Shown: positions 14,601 through 28,700 of the stretch, one piece after another | Position numbering within the stretch: position 1 is the first letter of the stretch | Layout of the letters: every line of letters starts with the position of its first letter | NCBI GenBank assembly: GCA_036874045.1 | Contig: JAZBRI010000003.1 | Coordinates: 1,128,501 to 1,192,500, forward strand | Direction of reading: 5' to 3' | From: Cymodocea nodosa | Taxonomy: Eukaryota > Streptophyta > Magnoliopsida > Alismatales > Cymodoceaceae | DNA: 64,000 nucleotides | Program-made: the position numbers and the translations under genes | The notes under the pieces: generated by a model | What the model saw: only the letters and a program-made list of their open reading frames with translations | Databases searched by the model: none | Told to the model about the DNA's origin: nothing

Positions 14601-15637
14601 AGTAGCAGAAAAAATGCCCGTTCTTCGTTGCTTTGGCAATCGAGATGTTATTGAGGTAAGCTGCCTCTGAAATCCCATATCAAGAAGCCTATCTGCCTCA
14701 TCTAAAATCAGAACCTACGTCACCAGAATGTGTTAGAATAACAACACAACTTCTAGAGTAATTTTGGTAGCTTAGGACAGAATAGGCACCTCAAGGTCCC
14801 GAACATCCAAGATATCCATCCTCTCCAATATGTCATACAACTTTCCAGGTGTACCAATTAATATATTTGCTCCATTCTCCTCTATGTTCTTGATATCTGC
14901 CACTATATCCACTCCTCCAACAAGAAGAACAGATCTAACATTCGGCAACGTCGCGATGAAGGGAATTGCAACATTATATATTTGTGATGCCAACTCTCGG
15001 GTAGGAGAAATTATTATTCCATAAACCTGACCCAACAAAAATAATCGCACCACTCACTAAGGTTCAGCATAAAAACAAGCCTTCTGCCATCGTCAACACT
15101 TAAATCTTTGAAAATGCTTCTTTCGGTGCTGGAGTAATTTATGATTAAATTGAATTGCTAAAACACAGAGAAGTTCAGAGCTCTTCCAATGCGCCAGATT
15201 TAGCACATAATCACCAAAATCTCAAAATTGCAAATTTTGCAGTTTGCACACGAGTGGCATGAGAAGGGTGCTCAACGTAATTCAGTTAAACATCGACTAC
15301 ACGCACATATCTCTACCCATCAATACAAGCACCAAAAAAAGGTTTTAACAACAGTCTATCCAGTTAAAAACCGTACCTTGTGAGGTTTATCCAGGCCAGG
15401 CAACCTCCGGATGATTTCGACGAGGGGTACGACGAAAGACAAAGTCTTCCCCGACCCGGTGGCGGCGTCAACGGCGACGTCTGTGTGTTTAAGGAGCCAG
15501 GGGATGGTGTTGGCCTGCACTGGGGTGCAGAATTGAAACCCCCCGGCTGTTAAGGCTTCCAGGACGGGTTCCGAGAGAGGAGGGTCGAGGTCGGCAAAGC
15601 GGGTCGAAGTCAGAGCTCTGCTGGATGGCTCGTCCAT
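11632..15637 (-). CDS. RH18: DEAD-box ATP-dependent RNA helicase, RH18/Spb4 (DDX55) type
   Basis: A nucleolar RNA helicase; Spb4-family members act in 60S ribosome assembly. Eleven exons on the minus strand: 15637-15377, 15026-14790, 14714-14475, 14059-13980, 13869-13764, 13675-13562, 13376-13278, 13197-13108, 12535-12429, 12350-12207, 12043-11632. All phases join and give 629 aa. Motifs: Q-motif region 13-46, Walker A AATGSGKT 58-65, PTRELA 95-100, a TPGK variant of TPGR 146-149, DEAD 171-174, SAT 202-204, [12 protein letters not shown] 329-340, HRVGRTAR 358-365. The C-terminal domain and a Lys/Arg-rich tail (KAREKQRQK onward) match the RH18 layout. The ATG at 15637 (MDEPSS) is chosen because it aligns with the family start; an upstream extension exists in frame. 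Head-to-head with GET4, 1.3 kb apart. Confidence 0.95.
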
Positions 15638-16975
15638 CTCCGCCACGCTCTCTCTCTCTCTTCTCTTTCTCTCTCTTAGGGTTTTGCCAGGGTTCGGGAA
15701 AACCAGCAAAGTGATGACGTGATTTTAAGTTTATTTGTTTTCTCTTGCCAAAAAAAAGGTTTATTTATATCTCCATGTACTTCAAAATTACAAATTTGCA
15801 TCGATGTACTTAAATTTTTAACCTTTTTTTGTCGTCTACTCCTTAATTTTCTTTACCATGAGCACAACATACTTTGTTTAAAATAAAAAGATTATAACAA
15901 TAACTACTCTTTTTTAATCATACAATTATATTATCTATTATACGATACACATGTAAAATGAATCAGATAACTCGTGACCTATAATCTTAACCAAACAAAA
16001 GACACAACAATAATCCACATTGTTTCTATTATCTCGTACGTAATATTAATTATCTCATAATCAAACATATTTGTAATTTAAAATAAACACTGCATGAGAA
16101 AGAAAGAAACACCTCCCTTTTAGAAAATACTATTTTACTTCTTCAAAAAATTCGGAACTAGATTTTATTTTCCCCTTCCTTTCATTTTCTTTTCTTCATC
16201 CTCCATCCACAGTAATATATAGATTTTCCTTGAGATTGTTAAAAACCACTAAAGACCAAAAGCAAATGAATTTTTTTCTGTACAATAAGTAGAAATCTAA
16301 TTTACAATTAAAGGAATAATTAGAGAACGTAAATGAAATGTGAGAAAGTTGTAACAAGGCCTGTGACATTTTTTTAAAATTGAAATTGAATATCAGATGT
16401 TGTAAATCTTTAGATTCAAATTCACGAATGATAATATAATAAAGAATATCTTTCACTATTAAGATAAACATTGATATTAATAGAATAAGAAAAAACTTAT
16501 CAGCCATCGCCAACGTTTTCCATTTTTTTTAATAATGGTGGTCACCACACATCATCGCCGAGAGTTTCGGTGCAATGCCTTAAATGGTGTTTTTTTGGAT
16601 ATTCTTCAACAAAGTATAAATAACCTGCACAACGTATGAATTATAATATTATCTTAATATCTTTAAAATATAAAAAAGAAAAGTTCATATTCAAATGGTA
16701 TAGAAACTATTTATAAATTTTCTAAGAATATCTAAAAATAATTCCCGCACTGAAATGGGTAAGCAAAAAGCTTCGTGGATGAAAACCCGGATCCGGACCC
16801 GTTTGCGTCCGACCCTTTCCTCACCAGCACCGCGAGGGCTCGCTCGCTTCCCTTTTTCCGTCGCAACCATCGGCAGTTTCCTCCTCCGTCCTCGCCGGAG
16901 AATATATATTTATTGTAGGGGAGGCAGAACCGATCTGCCTCTTTCGGTGAAGCAGGCGTCGAGAGAGAGAGAGAG
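15638..16975. other. Shared upstream region of RH18 and GET4
   Basis: 1.34 kb separates the two divergent start codons. The middle is AT-rich with no gene. The helicase side starts with CT-rich leader sequence. The GET4 side becomes GC-rich from about 16780 and ends in a GA-rich leader next to the ATG. No convincing TATA box could be assigned for either gene. Confidence 0.6.
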
Positions 16976-19900
16976 ATGTCGAGGAGTAGGAGGGGGGCGC
17001 TCCCCCCGCCGGAGGAGGTAATCGATGTCTAGCTCTTATACGTCCCAGTCCATTTTTCTAAGGAAGAAGGAATCGATGTCGGAACAATGTTCTTCTTGCT
17101 TGCAGACGATGGAGAAGCTCGAAAAATCCGTTCTCGCCGGGAAATTTTACGAGGCGCAGCAGATGTACAAGTCCTTCACCGCCAGGTGCCTTTTCTCTTT
17201 ATTTTCCATTATTCTTCTCCTACTTGCCGTGGATCTGTTGTTGGGTTCTTCTTTTTTCCTTTTCTGAATGTATAGCTGCAGAGTGCACGGATGTTGATTG
17301 GATGGATGTTTTGTTCGTTCTGAGCTTGCAGGTACACTGCGGCACATAAATATGGCGAAGCGCTCGATATTCTACAGTCAGGTGCTTCTCTTCAGCTGAA
17401 GTCTGGGCAGGTTATCATCTTCTTCGTTATTGTATATAACTTTTAGAATGCTTGTCATTTTTGTGTCATGTTCTTTGCGGGATGGTAGAAGTAGTTTTGT
17501 TTTCCTTTTACGGATGATGACTTGTACAAAATGTTATTACTTATGTTACCATCTTTCATATTTTGCTATGATGGATTTCCTAAATCCCATATATTTGGAA
17601 GTTATGGATCAAGCCATAGGGACGATCCTCATACATGGTGGAGCCGAATCAATGAACACATTTTTTTTGTATGCTAATAATATAAATTTTTTTGAATTAT
17701 ACAAGTATTATTGCAGATTACTTGCGGAGCTGAGCTCTCCACATTGTTTGTGGAGACACTTGTCAAAGGGAAAATTTCATGCAACGAAGGAACTTTAGGT
17801 CAGTTAATGATGCCTGTCTAATTTTTATTCAGCATTTCCTGCCGGCTGTTTTTTTCACTAAAATTTTTTTTTATGATTTTTCTTTACTTTGGTTTAGAAT
17901 GTATGCATCATTATAAACTTTTATCCATTCTTTAGAAAAAGATCCAGCCCTTCCACTATGTTGCTTTATAACAATAGTCTTCACATTTCATCTGGGCATG
18001 CTTGATGAGAAGAAAAATGACCTTTTTTGGAAGTGCAGGTTTTGCATATTGAACCACTTTTCTATTGGAAAATGGTCGTAGGAAGTTTTTATCCTCTTAT
18101 AAACTTTTATGTTAGGGCATACTTTAAGAGGTACATAGTGGCATCAATATAAAGAGTCTTCCCAGTGGGAAGTAGCCTTTTGTTCTTTCGAGTTATAACT
18201 ACAATAGGAATTTTTTGGCAATTTAGAAATAGGAATATGCATGTGTATTTGCTTTTGCAACTGCTTGAGTATTTACTTTTGCAACTCTGACTAAAACTTT
18301 TTCATAGATCGTGTTAGGAAAATTTACAAGGATTTCCCACAGATCCCTATGCCAGAAGAGCTGCAAGATGATGAAGACATGCAAAAGATCTCAGAAGCTA
18401 TAATGGAAGCAAAAACTCGTGTAGAGGGTTGCTCATCATTCTTAAGAGCTGCAATAAAGTAGGTTGCTTTCATCCATTATCTACATTTAATGCTTGATTT
18501 TCTTATGTTCTCTCTTTTATTTTTCCCTTCGTCATTTTATTAATATTAAGAGTGTGTCATACCTCAGATTCATTTGTTTTTGATAAGATTCTTATTTGTT
18601 GTTCATAGGTGGTCTGCTGAGTTTGGAGGTTATAAATATGGATCCCCTGAGCTGCATTCCATGCTTGCCGAGTATATATATTATCAATCCCCTGATTTAG
18701 TATGTGCTTAATAAAATGGCTTTAATTCTTATGTTTAAATTAATATCGTTTTTTTCTTATTTGTTATCTGATTTTCCATGGTTTTTGTACCCTCTGATAA
18801 GATGCTTCTAATTCAGTTATCCATTTGTTTCTTTTTCAATCATTTGGAAAATGGCATAGGGCAGACAAATTAATTAAGGCAGAGTAATAACCATAAAGTC
18901 ACCTTTCATGTTGGGTGAGATTGAACTAATATATAGAAGAAATTTTCTCCTTTCCACAATCCTTTTTTTTATATCATTTAAGTGTGTACGGATGTACATT
19001 AGCTTTTGAACTCTATGGTATTGTAGAAAATTAGGACTGAAAGAATTCTTTTAAATTTGTCATATTGGTGAAGTATAATTCTTTGTATGAGGCTCATTGC
19101 AAAATGTATTCCAGGATGCACTTCAGTTATACCATTTGATCATGCTTTGTGTGCTCTTCCATATATCATTTGACTGGCATAATGGTCTTTGATTTTTTAT
19201 TATCTTATTTCCATGAGATACCGTTCCATGGTTTGTCCCTGATATAAAGATGTATGCTTTCAGAATATGGCGAAAGTCTCAGTTCATTTTGTTAGGGGAA
19301 ATAACCCAGGGGAATTTGCTTCAGTGTTAGCAAACTTTATGAGCAAGGTTAGGCTCATGTTATATTTTTCATTTGCTAATTGCTATCATAATTTTTTTTT
19401 CCTTTTTCTATGTTAATATTTCATGATTTACAATTGATTTTTTTTTTCATTTTTATTGTAGATAATGAGTGGTCCTTCGTACGTTATTTATGTGATCTCT
19501 TGATTTTTTTTCTAATATCATCAGTGTGTGATTTCCAATTTTTAAGTGAAACATTTCTTTAAAATAAATAATAAGATAGAAAAATTGCCCAAACTCCCTG
19601 TGACCTTTTTTTGAGTAAATTTCATTAACAGTACATGGGTCGAAATCTTGGTTTTATTTAGTACTGCTTATGCTGAGGGAACATATATTTTAGGTCTTAA
19701 CAGCATGAAACTTTGAAGTTTGAACTGAAAGCAAGGGATCTAACAGGTATTTTATTTTTTTAACTTTCTAAGATAGCAAATAACTACTTATTTGCATTCA
19801 AAATATAAACAATTGCAGAATCCACAAGAGAACAATTCACATTGATTTCAACAAAATCTGTCTAATTGCTTATGCATCATTATATTGTGAGATTCCGCCA

Positions 19901-22900
19901 TCTTGTTTCTCATTTGCAAGTAGATTCCACCATCATTATATTGTGCATAACCACTATCACATTACAAAGCTTCAGAGTGGGAGGAGTGTTAAGATCGGGT
20001 GCTACTACTATGCCAAAACCCTGAGGTGATAGTAAAAACTCCTCAACTCCTCTTAAAGGGTTAGCAGCACCACAGTCACGAGTTGTTCGAGTATGACCTT
20101 GGGCATTTGATCCCCTACTTTTAGTCATGCCCTCCTGTCATAGTAAAGTGTGGTACACCTCCTCTAACATGGGTAGTTAGTTGGGACACGTGGGCCAAAA
20201 TGCGTGTTGGACACCCAACAATCCCCCTCCAACACGCGTACACATAAATATGTCTATTGAGACTTGAACCTATGACCCATTGTTTTAATATCACTTGTTA
20301 AAATTGAATACTACCACTATATCAAAACTCTGAGGTGATAGCAAAGACTCCTTAACTCCTTTTAAAGGGCCAGTAGCACCATAGTCACAAGTTGTTTGAG
20401 TGTGACCTTGGACATCTGATCCCTAACTTTCGGTCATGTCCCCTCTCTGATCCTCAACTTTCAGTCATGTCCCCCTTGTCACGGTGTCCCCAACTTTCAA
20501 TCATGTCTCCCTTGTCATAGTAAAGTGTGAGGCACCTCCTCTAACGTGGGTAGCTAGTTGGGACATGCAAGCTAGAATGTGTGTTGGGCATTCAACAAGG
20601 AGGAGAGAGTTATAGAATGAATGCTCAAATGACCTTGGAAGAAGAAAATATAAGTATATAAAATGAAAGAATTCTGCAAAATCATGTTACAAGAAGTCCA
20701 ACAGGGTCATATGCATAGATACAAAATTAAGCCTAAAGAAAGATAAAACAAAAAGTAGCCATTAAAAATTTAACTAAATCATATGTCTGATAGAGGGTGT
20801 GTCCATGTCCTATGGTATAAAACGTCTAGGAAACAATTGTTGCTTGTGGCTTGAAAGGAGTCTTTTCACTTCTCTGATTAGAAAGGTATTGTCTGATACA
20901 GTAATTGAATTTATTAAAAATACACCATACTCAATATCTTTGTCCATTCTCCCTAACCATATCAAACACATACAAAGGCAAGGATCATGGATAAGAAGGT
21001 TCTAGTGCAAGAAGAAATGGGAGGGGAACAATGTGACTTGAGATGAGAAGCTGTCAACCAAACGACCATTCTCCTTTCATTTTTGCAATGACTTTTTGAA
21101 ACTTATGTTGGTTGTTTGGGCATATAACAACATATAAAATTTCTAACATCTACGGTAATACAAAAATTAGCAGCAATAACTGCTAGTGTCCAGGATGTGT
21201 TCAATGTCTAAAAATTAAAAAATCAGATACACCACCAGGCATGTCTTGTGTCTGTCAGAGCTATTGCCTATGTTGGTTCTGACACTTATGGATTGTGTCT
21301 CCTAGTTCAAGATTTTCACCTAAATTTTTAAAATGTTATTTCTGCTGAATAAGTACAAGAAGTGAAAAATGTTGTGGATTTTGGAAGTTATCTAACATTT
21401 TAATTAAGTAAACCTATTATAAAATAGTAATGAATCACATTCTCACGACTAGATTCTTGAGGAAATTTTTTATGAAATGATATTGAATCAACTCACTTTC
21501 AGTACCACTCAAAAAATGGAACCCTCAGAGGATTGGTAAAAAAGTTCGTTTTTGCAATGGTATCAGGCCTTATTTTAATATTTTTTTTGTATGTGACTAG
21601 GCTTAGTCATTTCTTGAGCAATAATGATGACCAATTTGACACTGTCACCATAAATTTCATTCCAAAACCACATAAACAAAAAAGATAGTACCAACTGTTC
21701 TACATTGGGTTTTCATCACCAATGGTAATTGATGATGACCTCAACAAGTGAAATCTGGCCAATTTTTCAGATGACAATAGAGCACTCACCTTTTGAGAAG
21801 GAAATTTTGATGGGAATTTAGATTTTCTTTCAGGAGATTTTGAATTTATTGCTCAATTCAAGTGCCCAATCATAAAATTTTCTACTTTCTCAACTCATCT
21901 AACATTAGTGTGGCAAGGTTGCATTGTACTTTTGGACATCATATTGCTGATGGACCAGTAAACGACCTGAACTTTTTTGGTCCATCTCCAATGATAGACT
22001 GCTAGTGGTCTAGGGTTCTTTCAACATTATGTTTGTATTTTGAAATAGTCATGGTCATTTTGAGGAATTCATTCTATATGTCGTCATTTATGACATTCCT
22101 TTTGTTCTAGTGCTATCCTGGGGAGGATGATTTGTCAATTGCTCGAGCAGTTTTGATGTAAGTTTTTCTAAATAAATGATATCTTTTCAAATTCTTCCAA
22201 TATCATTGGTTTTTTATCTCTCTAAATGCTAAATTAATGAAGGGAGCTTATGTTCTACCTTCAAACCATATGTATTTTGCAATTGTCATGCTTGGCTTAC
22301 ATGCATCAAATGTACATGTTTTTTAGCATTGTACCAAATGTATACGTTGCAAAATATCAAATGTATATGTTACAAAATAGTTTTCTGTTGAATCTATTAT
22401 TAATAATTATGCACATCTTGACAGATATCTGTCGCAAGGGAACATGAGAGATGCCAATTTTCTAATGGATGAACTGAAAAAGCAGTTAGAGACCAAGCAA
22501 CATGAGTTCCCACAGACAGACTTAATGCAATTCATTAACTATCTTTTGAAGACGTGAGTCATTCCAAATTATTCAATTTTTGAAGTTTCATACCTTTATT
22601 TGATTTTTCTGGAAGTGTCTATACATGGTTTTCTGCAATATAGAAGAAAATTGTTAAATAAATATTTAAAATTTTAAGACTGAGAGTCACATAGAACTTG
22701 TGATTTGGATGCATAAATGCTGAGAGGTCTATTTGTTCACCACCAAGTTTATATACATACTGGAGAGCTTTAGCAGATATTTTCTGTGTAAAGACAATGT
22801 GATATATTTTTCATTTATGCTTGACATGATAGATATTCATTGCCTCCCATTTTATATAATGGTTTCTTAAATATAGACTGCTCACCAGATTTGTGGATCT

Positions 22901-24681
22901 TAGTAGACTAAACAGACAATGAGACACCAAGAAATACAATTATCACTAGGAAAAAAAGTTAAATATATATATTGTGTTCTGAGGCAAGCTTTAGCGTAAT
23001 GGTAAGGTTGCTCCATATAATCTGAAGGCCATGAATTAGAATCCTAGGAATCAACCTCTTCATTTATGGTGGTAAAACTGCACACGGTTGGATCCTCACA
23101 GACTGTACATTGGTTGTGTGCCATGTATTGAGTTTTCCCTTTATCTAAATTGTGGTCCTCATTGTATATTGGCATTGACTTGAAAACGTGAAATATACAA
23201 TTATAAGTGCTTATTTTGAAAAGATTTCATTTTCTGCAGGTTAGAAAGAGATGCCCTCCCTTTATTTAGAATATTAACACAGAAATACAAATCAAGCATT
23301 GAGAGAGAAGCTTCTTTCCAAGAGGTGAAATATTTTTCTTCTTCTTCTGGGATTTTTCAATATGCATTTGGATATGTGGACACCACTGTACAAAGTTAGG
23401 TCTACAATATTGCATTTGTCAGCCTTCTGTGTTTTGAGTTGAGTTTCCATTTGTCATTTATCAGAGAACTCAATTTAGATGAAAACACTTATGTGCTACA
23501 ATTGTAGTGGAGTTGAGTTTCCTTTTTGAAGTTGAATTTCTGACATGCAGAAGACTACATCTTTTATAAATGATAACAATGGGTTAGCGTTTCTGTTTAC
23601 TCAAAAATTAGTTGCCTGCCTGCTGATTTTCTTTGTTTTGTTTTTATTTTTATGCAGCTATTAGATGAGATTGGGGAGAGATTCTATGGTGTGCAGCGTA
23701 AAAGTGGCCTTCAAGGAATTTTTGGAGATATTTTTAAGGTCTGAATTCGTTGACGCTGTTAGATGCTATACATTCTTTTTCATGTTTTAATTCTAGTGGA
23801 CGATTATATTTTGCAGTAGTATTGGTAGTTTTTTACTTTGGAGAGTTTGACGAATACACGACACTTTTAGCTGGTTTAGGACATGGTATACCTATGAAAT
23901 GAGTTTTACTAAATCACTAGTCTTACCAACTAGATTGTTGCGTCAGCCGGTTGGACTGTTCATGATGGTCGTAATTGTTGTGCAATTATCGACTGCAGAC
24001 ACAGCCGTATGCTAAAGTGCAATGGTTGCTACGGATGGTTCTGCAGTTTTTCCTTTTTTTCAACTGTTTTTTTTTTTTGCATTACAACATCAAAACTTCT
24101 AAAAATTTACCCAACCCCTCTATATGTTTGAATTTCACCTGCAACTGCAACTGAAAAAATAAAAAATCCACAGTGGCTGTAACTGCTGTGGATAACTCCT
24201 CCCTAATTATTTCCCCAATCGGGTGGTTTGGTCAACTGAATCAACCTGTCTATTCAATTCGGGGGTTGTGATGTCTCAATCATCACTAATATGGTCCTCT
24301 TGCAATGTTTCAATTCTAGTCATTCACATCATAGGTGCCGCGACTTGATGTTCCTTGTTCATTTACCATAGTTCCGGAGTAATGCATAAAAATCATATTT
24401 TTACTGACAACACACGTTATCGTGTAAATCTTTACAAGCATCACCTTTTTTAACAGTTGACATATTATTGATTGTCTTGATTCTTTCTTGACGGTTTCTA
24501 CTTAAATGAGAATTGTGATGATGTTCTGAAATAGAATAAATATGTACAATAAATACTCTTATGTATAGCTATTTTGATTTTAAATGGTGAGATTTTTTAT
24601 ATATAATATTATCTTTTATTACCATCATTAATTCGATAAACACTTCTTTATATGGTGCAGATGATGTACAACGATATGTAG
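16976..24681 (+). CDS. GET4: GET4 homologue, tail-anchored protein insertion (GET pathway)
   Basis: A cytosolic alpha-solenoid adaptor that, with a Get5-type partner, hands tail-anchored proteins to the GET3 ATPase for ER insertion. Twelve exons: 16976-17017, 17106-17185, 17332-17410, 17717-17798, 18308-18458, 18609-18699, 19264-19347, 22111-22157, 22425-22553, 23240-23324, 23658-23738, 24661-24681. Phases join throughout and give 323 aa, the usual size for plant GET4. Recognisable blocks include [53 protein letters not shown] and the C-terminal [19 protein letters not shown]. The last exon encodes only six residues before the stop. Intron 7 is 2.8 kb and contains repeats. The ATG at 16976 ([14 protein letters not shown]) matches the family N-terminus. 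Tail-to-tail with the transacylase gene. Confidence 0.94.
20000..20600. repeat. Two diverged direct repeats in GET4 intron 7
   Basis: A block at about 20000-20220 recurs at about 20308-20600. Both copies contain an ACTC/CTTAAAGGG stretch, a CACAAGTTGTT-type stretch, and a CACCTCCTCTAAC segment followed by GGGTAG and GTTGGGACA. The second copy has an internal triplication of a CAACTTTC-GTCATGTCCCC unit. No coding remnant is visible. It may be the repeats of a small non-autonomous element or a local duplication. Confidence 0.6.
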
Positions 24682-25708
24682 GTATTACTTTTTGGAAAAT
24701 TTGGGCTTCTACGAGGCCTGGAAATTCCGAAAATATTTATTAGAGGCCCGTTCAAATTTTTACCCAGAGAATCGGCATTCATAAAGAACTTCGACATCTC
24801 AACAGATTGGACGAACGATTTCAAAGGAGATTCTAAGCGTTTTTCAGTGCCGGCGACCTCAAAGGAAATGCAGTTTTGATGGCAGTTGCTATTTTTTCAA
24901 CTTGTTCGTGAGAATGACATAATAAAGTCTTGCACTCTAATTTGTTTTCCGTATGTTATTGAGCTTGCTCTTGCTGAGTTGAATGTAATAGGAAAAATAT
25001 GAACGCTAATTGCGTCTTTGGGAGTAACGATACTTGCTTCCTTCTAGATCTACACGCAAGATTCAACTTCAATTGCCATTATATAGATGCCCCTATATAT
25101 GTTAACTGTCTAATCTAGCCACCATATGCACAATACATCCACCTCGAAGACTCTTCGTCTGTTACCATATTTAAACATTTTGATTGAATAGTTGTCTATT
25201 TGATTATTTTTGTCTAGAAATCATGTATTTATGTCCAACATAAATAAAATATAGATGACATCATTTCGCTCCACTGCGGCTGCAAATGAGTCCCTTTTTT
25301 CGTCAGAAAGCCACTTTCTCGAGTCTTATGATATCATTTTATTTCGCAGAGAAAATGCCATAAATGGTTTCCACAAGGTTGACAGCATTCCCATTTTGCA
25401 AGGTAAACACCCTACACGCTCTTACGTGGTGAATACTAAAATGGTCAAGATAGATCCGCCGCAGATGATGCAGGCGAATCGCATCTTCTGCATCGTTTCT
25501 TCGACCGTACGTACGCATAGTTTTAGACATTAAACACATCTAAATATAAGCCATCCCATACCCATGCTCGAACAATAACACAATCTTCAAAACGTAATTA
25601 CCTCAATGGTTCATCACCTGATGAAACTCGCCACTTTCATTTGATAACAATTCGATGTGGATATCGGACCTTGGAGTCTACCCATATTGCTACCAAACTC
25701 TCCTTTTC
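24682..25708. other. Convergent 3' region between GET4 and MCAT
   Basis: 1.03 kb containing the 3' untranslated regions of two convergent genes. Small frames at 25255-25539 exist on both strands but show no domain and are not called. Confidence 0.6.
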
Positions 25709-28700
25709 TCAAGCACCAATATTTTCAATTTCTGCACGCTTATTCACCCTCTTCACTATGCCGGCAATCACCTGTGAAGTAATAACCAGAATCAATACCA
25801 TCCAGACAGCACAACCAGAATCAATACCAGGTCTTGACCGCATGCATCATAAACCAAGAGTAGCAAAAAATAGATTGCCAATGCTTTACCTTTCCGGGTC
25901 CTAATTCATAGCCCTTCTTGAGACCTTTGTCTAAGAGAGTCTTTACCGTTGATTCCCATTGAACAGGAGATGTCACCTGTTCATGCCATCAGGTTCGTAT
26001 TTTTCTATTATCATAAGCAAATTTTGAATCATGAAACGTTGAATAAGGGATGCTTCTGCCAGAGGATGTCAACCTGCCGCGCCAAAATTTTCCTGATGGC
26101 ATCAGGTTCAGAATGTGGCTTGGCATCCACGTTTGAAATAACAGGTATCCTGGGGGTCACGATGTTAGTCGATGCCAGTGCACCTTCTAACCTTGATACA
26201 GCAGGTTCCATGAAGCTAGTGTGGAAAGCACCAGCAACAGCAAGACGGACCTTATAACCAAAAAAGAGCGTCACTGGCAAGCATTGCAAGATGTGAACTT
26301 TGATTGATGAAAAAAATAGTACGATCTTGGTTGAAAGCAATTAATAGTAACTGGTTGCAACATCGTCTGAGACACTCTTAGAACATCCACCGTAACATTA
26401 AGGAACAGAATGCCTCCAATACTATAAAAATTTACATGTACATTAATTTAGGACAACATATGACCAAATAACAATTTAACAAATATTCGGTGAGTCAAAC
26501 AAATTTTGATAATAGTAACCATTCTCATTGTCGAATAATCTGTGGCTTTCAAACACTATGATGAAACTTTTAATAAATATTCAGTGACTTAAACAAATTT
26601 TAATAATATTTGACCACTCTCACTGTCGAATGATCTGTGGTTTTCAAACCACATGATGAAACGGTAAGGAATTGGAATATGGTCACTGTAGGCTGGACTT
26701 AATGCAGTAAAAAGTAGTCTTCCTAATATTATTTTGGAGGCAAATTTTTAGTAATGATACCAGATATATTTACTCAAATTAAATAAGTATTGATCCTTTA
26801 ACTAAAAGCCTTAAAATTCACCAATTTTTGCTAAATATTAGCCATTAATTTTCAAATAAAGGAACAACGAATATTACTTATATTAAATTGAAATTTTAAT
26901 GCATACTAGATTATAATATAGATTACATAATTATACAAATATATTTAAATTTTAACAATAAAATAACTTTTAAAAAAGGTTCCGCCATGAAAATTTTGTG
27001 GTGTCACGGCTAGGAACATCATTATATATTATTTTTTCAATTTCAAGTGAATGTACATATCATATAAGGTGGTACATCAGAACTCAATAAATTAACAGGA
27101 ACACAAAATTAACCAAAAAAGGTAAAACTTGCATTTTTAGTGAATCAATTATCATCCATTATCTACAAAACATGATAAATAATATTATCTGAATATTTAT
27201 TATTTATGAACATTTATTTAAATATAGAATAGGGAAAATAGGCAGCAAGAAAAAAAGAAACTAACTGACCGTCATTCGAGCTTTGAAGGATTTTGCCTTG
27301 GCTTCCACGGTTTCCACTCCTTTCACACCACCAGAGACAGCATAATTTCCCTAATTGATGCAGTAAACATCAAATTAATACTAAAACATTTAGGATTGTG
27401 AAACTTGCTTGATGTTGAAGATGTTGGAGCATAACCTAACTGGGCATAGAAAGTTTGCAATCTGGACCCTATTTTTTTCGTCAACTTCCTCATTTGCTGC
27501 ATCACATAATAATTGAACTTTGTCTGAGTCCAATCCTATTACACTGACCATGGCACTATCCACAGCATCTGAAGCATCCTGGTCACAAAGAAGAATTAAG
27601 GCTTTGTCTTGACCCATTGAAGATAATTATGGTGTGTAAAATTCAAAGACTGAGAGTTAGTTCAATTGCTAACCTGCATTGCTTCGCCTCTCAGTTTAAC
27701 AAGCTGGAGTCCATCTTCAAAGCTGAGTTCAAAGAATTACATAACCATATCAAATTGTAGCTGAAGATCACAAATGACATGCAAAAATAATATCGAACAT
27801 TTATGTGACTACAGAATGATTCTCTCAGAACTATTATTCAGTTTATATGATACAGAAGCATGTTAAATGATAATACCTAAAAGCTCCAGCAAATGCAAGA
27901 GCTGTGTATTCTCCCAAACTTAGGCCACAAGTGACATCAACTGAATCTATTAAATCTTGTCCTCCATCTTGAGAGCGTAGCACCTCGATAGCAGCCATGC
28001 TTGTGACATAGATTGCTGGCTGTCAAACAACAAAAATGAAAACAAGGAGGATCAATTTCAATTAAAAAGTAAAAAATTTGGACATAATTAAGAGATTATC
28101 ACGATTATAATTTGCCTCACACAAAAGTGAATCAAATATGCAGGAAAAACTAGGATACCTGGCTTATGACAGTTGAATCGAGCTTTTCTTTTGGCCCATT
28201 TGTGCAAATATCCAGTAGATCAAAACTAAGACAATTGAAATATAGGAAAATATTCATAAGATACGAATACAAATTGCATGGGTATAGTTCTAAACTTAGG
28301 TATACCAATCAGAGTTTAGCTATAAAACACAAAAATCATGAAAACTTGATGTAATACCCAAGTATGTCATTTGCCTTCTGAAATAAGTCAGCAGCAGCCT
28401 GTACACTTTGAGCAGCTGCCCCCATTCCCACAGTTTGGGCTCCCTGAAAAGGTAACATTTGAAAGATCAGCAGACAGCTGAATGACATATTTTTGTTTCC
28501 TTCAATTTTCAAAGGACACATACACTAAAATGCAGTATATCTATTTTAATAAAAAATTAAGCGTATAGACTTCACAGTCAACATGTCTAGATCATAGTTA
28601 TTCCATTTGTCTTCCATGAGGATCAGATAATTCCTAACAAAAACATTGAGATTGATACCATTAGTTATCCACTACTTCCTTGGTCACAGTTGCCACTGAC

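Noticed and set aside
25255..25539. Frames on both strands beyond the transacylase stop
   Set aside because: Located in the convergent 3' region, no domain, and the transacylase C-terminus is already complete upstream.
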